A stretch of DNA of 64,000 bases from NCBI GenBank assembly GCA_050304615.1, contig JBNLDW010000010.1, forward strand, positions 1-64,000, in the 5' to 3' direction. The stretch's first letter is position 1; each line of letters opens with the position of its first letter. The position numbers and the translations under genes are program-made. Of this stretch, positions 62,920 to 64,000 are shown piece by piece. This DNA is from CBFDBF01 sp050304615 (lineage in GTDB: Bacteria; Pseudomonadota; Gammaproteobacteria; Chromatiales; Chromatiaceae). The notes beneath the pieces were generated by a model, which searched no databases, had not been told where the DNA came from, and was given only the letters and a program-made list of their open reading frames with translations.

Positions 62920-64000
62920 ATGGGTAATAAATCGAGCGAACAACACCTTCAGGAGTGGAAACAGCGCCAGGATCTGGCGGAGAAGATGATTCCACTAATG
63001 GGACAGATGTATCGTGAAAACGGCATAACAATAAGGATTTTTGGCCGTCGTTTGATGCATCACTCAACTATCGATATTCTCAAGGCCCACCGTTTTGCCC
63101 GGCAGATGGTGGGTGAGGAGCTGGATATCAGCAAGAGCTACGCAATGCTGGAGGCCATCTCACGTATGGACCTAGCTTCTGCCCGCATCGACCTAGGTAA
63201 GCTCTGCCATAAGCATATTCATATGGACGGCGCCCAGAGTGTGCAAGATTTTCTTAATAGCGAGCTGTCTAGCATAAACACTGGCAAAAGTAGCATCCTG
63301 GAAGAGCCGCAGGATGTAGTGCTATACGGCTTTGGTCGTATTGGTCGCCTGCTGGCTCGTATGCTGATCGAGCGTATTGGTGCTGGTAACAAGATGCGGC
63401 TACGGGCAGTCGTGGTACGTGGTGGCAAGGAGGGTGACCTACGCAAGCGGGCCAGCCTGCTACGCCGGGATTCAGTCCACGGCCCATTTAATGGTTCCAT
63501 CAGGATTGATGAGGAACACAATGCCATCATAGCCAACGGTAACTACATTCAATTTATCTATGCCAACTCACCGGCCGATGTGGATTACACAAAGTACGGT
63601 ATTAGTAATGCCTTGGTGGTGGACAACACCGGTATGTGGCGCGATGAAGAGGGGTTGGGTCAACATATTAATGTTCCAGGTGCCTCCAGAGTGATCCTGA
63701 CTGCCCCTGGTAAAGGCAATATCAAGAATATCGTCTACGGTGTGAACCACGGTGATATAGAGCCATCCGACACAATTCTAAGTGCGGCATCGTGTACAAC
63801 CAATGCCATCACTCCGGTGTTGAAGGCGATCAATGATGAGTATGGTATAAAGAATGGCCACGTCGAGACGGTACACTCCTATACCAACGATCAAAACCTG
63901 ATCGATAACTATCATAAGGGTGATCGGCGTGGCCGCAGTGCGCCACTCAATCTGGTACTGACCACCACCGGGGCCGCCAAGGCTGTGGGGAAGGCATTGC
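62920..64000 (+). CDS. Glyceraldehyde-3-phosphate dehydrogenase, long form (cut by window end)
   Basis: 360 codons visible, open at the right edge. The first ~130 residues are a helical N-terminal extension not found in classic GapA. The Rossmann motif YGFGRIGR starts near 136, and catalytic Cys292 lies in SAASCTTNAITP, followed by HSYTNDQNLIDNYHKGDRRGR. Long GAPDHs of this type occur in Pseudomonas and other gammaproteobacteria, often for gluconeogenesis; that role is inference. GGGTGAGAG precedes ATG 62920. Confidence 0.92.
   Translation, partial: MGNKSSEQHLQEWKQRQDLAEKMIPLMGQMYRENGITIRIFGRRLMHHSTIDILKAHRFARQMVGEELDISKSYAMLEAISRMDLASARIDLGKLCHKHIHMDGAQSVQDFLNSELSSINTGKSSILEEPQDVVLYGFGRIGRLLARMLIERIGAGNKMRLRAVVVRGGKEGDLRKRASLLRRDSVHGPFNGSIRIDEEHNAIIANGNYIQFIYANSPADVDYTKYGISNALVVDNTGMWRDEEGLGQHINVPGASRVILTAPGKGNIKNIVYGVNHGDIEPSDTILSAASCTTNAITPVLKAINDEYGIKNGHVETVHSYTNDQNLIDNYHKGDRRGRSAPLNLVLTTTGAAKAVGKAL

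Noticed and set aside
1..64000. CRISPR arrays, tRNA genes, transposase or prophage genes
   Set aside because: No regularly spaced identical repeats with unique spacers, no cloverleaf with TTCRANTY arm in the gaps, and no transposase, integrase or phage protein motifs were seen in any translated frame.

Overview
The window is chromosomal DNA from a gammaproteobacterium. The evidence is gene order: rpsB-tsf-pyrH-frr-uppS-cdsA-dxr-rseP-bamA-skp-lpxD-fabZ-lpxA-lpxB-rnhB-dnaE-accA-tilS, with map-glnD divergent from rpsB, plus SRP RNA-dnaX-ybaB-recR. The uppS-cdsA-dxr order is the Pseudomonas-like one, not the E. coli one. A complete MSHA-type (type IVa) pilus locus and use of L,L-diaminopimelate aminotransferase (dapL) suggest a free-living or symbiotic environmental lineage. 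The species cannot be named from sequence alone.

Layout. 1-477: hairpin-rich intergenic repeat, no gene. 478-5409: YyaL-like thioredoxin-fold protein, an acetolactate-synthase-like TPP enzyme that seems to start at ATT, pterin carbinolamine dehydratase and an LRR protein. 5482-9025: small SRP RNA, dnaX, ybaB, recR, hinT and a small unknown gene. 9038-15163 (minus strand): map-glnD-dapL-lysA. 15219-35994: one long plus-strand run for translation, UMP kinase, isoprenoid and phospholipid precursors, outer-membrane assembly, lipid A, DNA replication and fatty-acid initiation. 36059-53617: MSHA pilus locus in two plus-strand operons (mshG-Q-C-D-O-P and mshI-I2-J-K-L-M-N-E), with the major pilin gene mshA on the minus strand between them. 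53691-54839: class I aminotransferase. 54843-59011: a small accessory island. 59211-64000: prfB (programmed +1 frameshift), lysS, a WD40 lipoprotein and a long-form GAPDH cut by the window end.

The accessory island is the least ordinary part. It holds an integron-type attC site next to mntP, so mntP looks like a gene cassette; a 5' fragment of gamma-glutamyltransferase; a membrane diguanylate cyclase; and a secreted DUF3617 protein with a C-terminal HExxH motif. mntP and the DUF3617 gene share a diverged ~100-130 bp upstream module at matched distance from their start codons, which suggests common regulation or common mobility.

Other notable points are a 287-bp MITE-like element inserted exactly in the mshO/mshP stop-start overlap that rebuilds the start of mshP; a ribosomal protein S2 with a histone-H1-like lysine tail; and small hairpins with variable stems around a constant CA-GGGA-TG core at two distant places. 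I found no tRNA, 16S/23S rRNA, CRISPR array, transposase or prophage gene.
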